Shown here: piece after piece, positions 61,157-64,000 of the stretch
Layout of the letters: every line of letters begins with the position of its first letter
Numbering within the stretch: position 1 is the first letter of the stretch
Assembly: GCA_019916065.1 (NCBI GenBank)
Contig: CM034244.1
Coordinates: forward strand, 23,986,471-24,050,470
DNA length: 64,000 nt
Direction: 5' to 3'
Source: Vitellaria paradoxa
Taxonomy: Eukaryota; Streptophyta; Magnoliopsida; Ericales; Sapotaceae
The notes under the pieces: model-generated
What the model was told of the DNA's origin: nothing
The model's database searches: none
Seen by the model: only the letters and a program-made list of their open reading frames with translations
Translations under genes and position numbers: made by a program

Positions 61157-62752
61157 ACTAACAGAAGATATAACATTTGTCAAAACAACCCAACCGTAAT
61201 GTTAAAAAAATATCAACAAATTTTAAAACATTTTAGTGAAATGGTATCGAGGTGGATAGGAGTGCGTTTGTATTCAATCTTCATGAAAATTTTTAATTTG
61301 CATCAAAGTCAAAATTAACCGAATATTTACTAATTTATTTTATTCTTAGTTTGTTGTAGTTAATGTATTGATTTTTAATATTTCCTCTTGTATTGTCAAA
61401 ATAATAAATATATTGAATTTACAAAATATAAATTTTTGCTATTATCCATTTCAATTTTTTTTTCCGCAGCTATAATTACAAACATATATTTCTACATAGC
61501 TAAGGATTAAATTACTCGTGTGATGAATTTGATAATAGTTTAACAATTATTAAATTTGAAATCATAGACCGTGTTTGGTTTATTTCATAAAATTTGTAAT
61601 AGGATAACATGACCAACTTGTTTTGATATGATCAGAAGTTACCCGAGTCGTAAATATATATATATATATATATTTATAGACAATACTTTATTAACCATGT
61701 CAAATGGTTGCTCTATTTTGATTTCATTCCTAAATATTATTTTTCCAATTTGATATATGTTTACAAAAGCGTTTTTAAATGGAATGATAATGCCAAGTAA
61801 AGATGTGATCGTTTGAACAAGACAAGGGAATGGATTCTTACTTCACACATTCTAAACTAAGATCCAAGAGGAGATCTGCTAAAAAAAAGTAGGGTCTTTG
61901 GATCAGTGGACTAAGCACACGTAAAATGAATCTAGTTTTGTATTTGACAGGAATTGTAAGGAAAAATAACTAAACAACACGTTTTGTGGAAAACCCACAA
62001 TGCCTCAAATATCAACAGGGATGAGTAGATACATACCTATATAACGGTGTCAAACGGCGAGGAAAAGGAGTAGACAATGAGGTTTGTCGAGAACGAAGGT
62101 TGTAGCGTCGCTGGGAAGAGAGATATCTCTAAAAATTGCGCTTGTATTTGCTTGATCAAAGCCAGTACATGTGTTTCATTTCTTCCATTGTAACAAGAAC
62201 ACAACCCCTTAGGGCTTCCGTTGAAATCGACTCTCTCCGTATGAATTGGAGCAGCAATCTGGCAAAGACTAATATTTAAAACACGGTTGTTTGGATCGAT
62301 ATAGGTATTGGATTGTTAATTTCTCTAACAACTGAATTGAATTTTGCATTTAATCAAAGCTGGGATTGAGATTTCTAGTGTTTTCTTTTCAAATCCGTTG
62401 GAATGAATTGCTATCTATTAGTTCGAATATTTTCCGTAATACCTAAGATCTCTTGTCGCTAAGTATGCGACTGGTTTCCACTTTACTATCAGAAGTCAGT
62501 CCAACGTTTCTATTTAGCCACTTCAAACGGAACTTTTAGTAAATTTTAGTTAATCTTTTAAATGTCAAAAATATTTAACGCGTTACACTTCTTTTTATTT
62601 TTTTTATTTTTTGAGTACTTTTTGGTGTCGAAACAGGGCCTAACGGTTGAAACAATCAACCTTGACCCAACGTCAGCGATTCAAAACATTGCCATCAGAT
62701 CCCTCCAATTCAATTCGAAAAAAGAAGTCTGATAGATTCTTCCTACCCTCCC
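61157..62752. other. Intergenic DNA between the Harbinger element and the right-hand gene
   Basis: A (TA)n run lies at 61654-61676. A short Tourist-like terminus is suggested at 62620-62641 (tcgaaacagggcc followed by taa). The promoter and 5' UTR of the gene at 62753 must lie in the last few hundred bases; no TATA box stands out. Confidence 0.4.
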
Positions 62753-62917
62753 ATGGCGGTGGACACAAACTTTGCGTCGCTGTTCGAGAAACTGAAGCTG
62801 GAAGATCCATGGCTACCGCCGAGACCTTGGGAATCGATCCCTTCAGAGAGCGGTCTCTGTCACTCCCACACTTCAACCTCTCACTTTACGCCTCTCTACG
62901 ACACCCCCCTTCTCTCC
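62753..62917 (+). CDS. GCP6: First coding exon of a gamma-tubulin complex component 6-like gene
   Basis: Fifty-five codons from an ATG in good context (cccATGGCG), ending in phase 0 at a canonical gtaagt donor (62918). The peptide MAVDTNFASLFEKLKLEDPW then LPPRPWESIPSESG matches what I recall of the N-terminus of plant GCP6, a Spc97/Spc98-family subunit of the ring complex that nucleates microtubules. The catalytic-type Spc97/98 domains would lie in later exons beyond the window. The identification rests on this short N-terminus, so another protein cannot be excluded. Neighbouring repeats and MITEs lie upstream only. Positions 62918-64000 show no further exon and are read as intron 1. Confidence 0.6.
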
Positions 62918-64000
62918 GTAAGTCGGATTTTACTTGGTTCTTTCTCTTTAGTGTCAGTTCATTTGACGCAGGTCTCTGTAATGCCGCTTGAATTGACCTA
63001 TCTGTTGATCTATACATACATATATGTTCGTCGAAATCCTAGAATTGTAGGGCGAAATTACTAGTAGTGTTGGGAAAGTTCTGGTTTCTATGCATTTAAT
63101 TTGTGATGCAGCAAGCCGTGATGGGAAGTGGACGGTACACCTTCCATCTACAAGCCTGTTGAAGTCTATAGAAAAAAAAACTAATGCTAGGGTTTCACAA
63201 CCACTTAAAACAATAGAAATGAGAATAACCTTTTGTATTTTTTTTAGTCAAAAACTGTCTTTGAAGATTTTAGACTATTCCAAACCCTAATTGGACTCTA
63301 ATGGACAACTAATCAGAATTTTACAAAATATGACAAAAGGCAACTAAGACATAAATAAATAGTAGAAGAAAGTATAAGATTGCCCAATTAACGGCAACGA
63401 ATTTTGAATTTCCTAGCAAAAGTTATTGACCATCCTAATGTTTCCAAAATTGGCAAAATTGACGATTTGACAGCCAAATGATGGAATTTGCTTGAAATCC
63501 TGCATAGGTCACGGTGTGTCTTGATCAAAAGACCATTTTTCACTTCTCTGCCAAATTTCATGCAATTCTAAGTAGGTCTTGGGCACCACTTGGCAAAGTA
63601 AAAAATGGAAACTTTGCCCTTTTTTGCATCCCATTTTTCTAAATACTTCAATTCTAGTTTCATTGCATCAATTTGGTACTATATTGGGACTTGGTTGTTA
63701 TTTTTAACTGTGTCTGGCTTCTGATTATCAACAAAGTTATTAATTGCTGTTTGATTGTGAGATTTACTTTTATTTCATGAATTGTTTTGTTGTAAATTGG
63801 TTGATTCAGAAACTGTTAATTTGTGGATGAGTGCAAATTAGATGATTCTTAAATCTTCCCGACATTGTGTCATAGAATTCTATTTGAAACAGAAATGACC
63901 CAATTTTAGTTTTCATAGAGGAAGCACAATTTGCAAATTTTGGTGTTAATTCATTTTTTGCATCCCAAGCACATCTAATTGTCTAATTTGTAAGAGAGAT
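62918..64000 (+). other. Probable intron 1 of the GCP6-like gene
   Basis: T-rich, non-coding, with no acceptor followed by a convincing frame before the window ends. A 66-codon frame at 63090-63290 is not continued by splice sites and looks fortuitous. Confidence 0.5.

Noticed and set aside
61567..62641. A 1.07-kb non-autonomous element with gaccgtgtttgg / ggccctgtttcg ends
   Set aside because: Only about ten terminal bases match and the flanking triplets (ata, taa) do not form a duplication.
1..64000. CRISPR arrays, bacterial operons or other prokaryotic systems
   Set aside because: No regularly spaced palindromic repeats or prokaryotic gene organisation; all recognised features are plant nuclear.

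Overview
The window looks like AT-rich intergenic DNA from a plant nuclear genome, most likely a eudicot. The evidence is spliced plant genes with GT/AG introns, plant-specific retroelements (a TRIM, a Cassandra-like 5S element, SINEs, Ty3/gypsy and LINE remnants), PIF/Harbinger relatives and many MITEs. I cannot name the species.

Only two genes look intact, and both run off the window. At the left edge, on the minus strand, is the 5' two thirds of a plant aldehyde oxidase (AAO family; exons 1-5 at 5755-483). At the right edge, on the plus strand, is the first exon (62753-62917) of a gene whose N-terminus resembles gamma-tubulin complex component 6. Between them lie about 57 kb with no gene I consider functional.

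Layout: 0-5.8 kb, AAO, with a complete 311-bp TRIM in intron 1. 5.9-7.8 kb, a long inverted-repeat (foldback) element starting 112 bp upstream of the AAO start codon, with a SINE inserted in one arm. 8.7-10.3 kb, a solo LTR. 11.8-13.7 kb, a decayed PIF/Harbinger element. 14.6-19.7 kb, a decayed Ty3/gypsy element with recognisable ends. 21.0-22.4 kb, an intron-containing chromomethylase (CMT) pseudogene. 22.5-25 kb, a purine tract, 63-bp tandem repeats and a possible LTR. 26.5 kb, a GC-rich SINE. 28-41 kb, MITE-rich AT DNA. 42.3-46.3 kb, a plant-transposon-protein pseudogene split by a 2.95-kb solo LTR that itself carries a Cassandra-like 5S sequence. 49.3 kb, a VHS-domain (TOM1-like) exon fragment. 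51.3-53.7 kb, a second plant-transposon-protein pseudogene split by a 5'-truncated LINE. 54.6-54.9 kb, two exons of a succinate-semialdehyde dehydrogenase pseudogene. 56.6-61.2 kb, a second PIF/Harbinger element whose transposase is split by a second solo LTR of the family seen at 8.7 kb, in the opposite orientation.

There is no operon or pathway logic here. The interest lies in the insertion history. Several insertions can be ordered by target-site duplications and by reading frames that rejoin across them. Three unrelated host-gene remnants keep intron positions, so they are DNA-level copies rather than processed pseudogenes. I found no convincing new functional system. The strongest candidates for follow-up are the foldback element against AAO, the nested 5S-bearing LTR and the CMT remnant.
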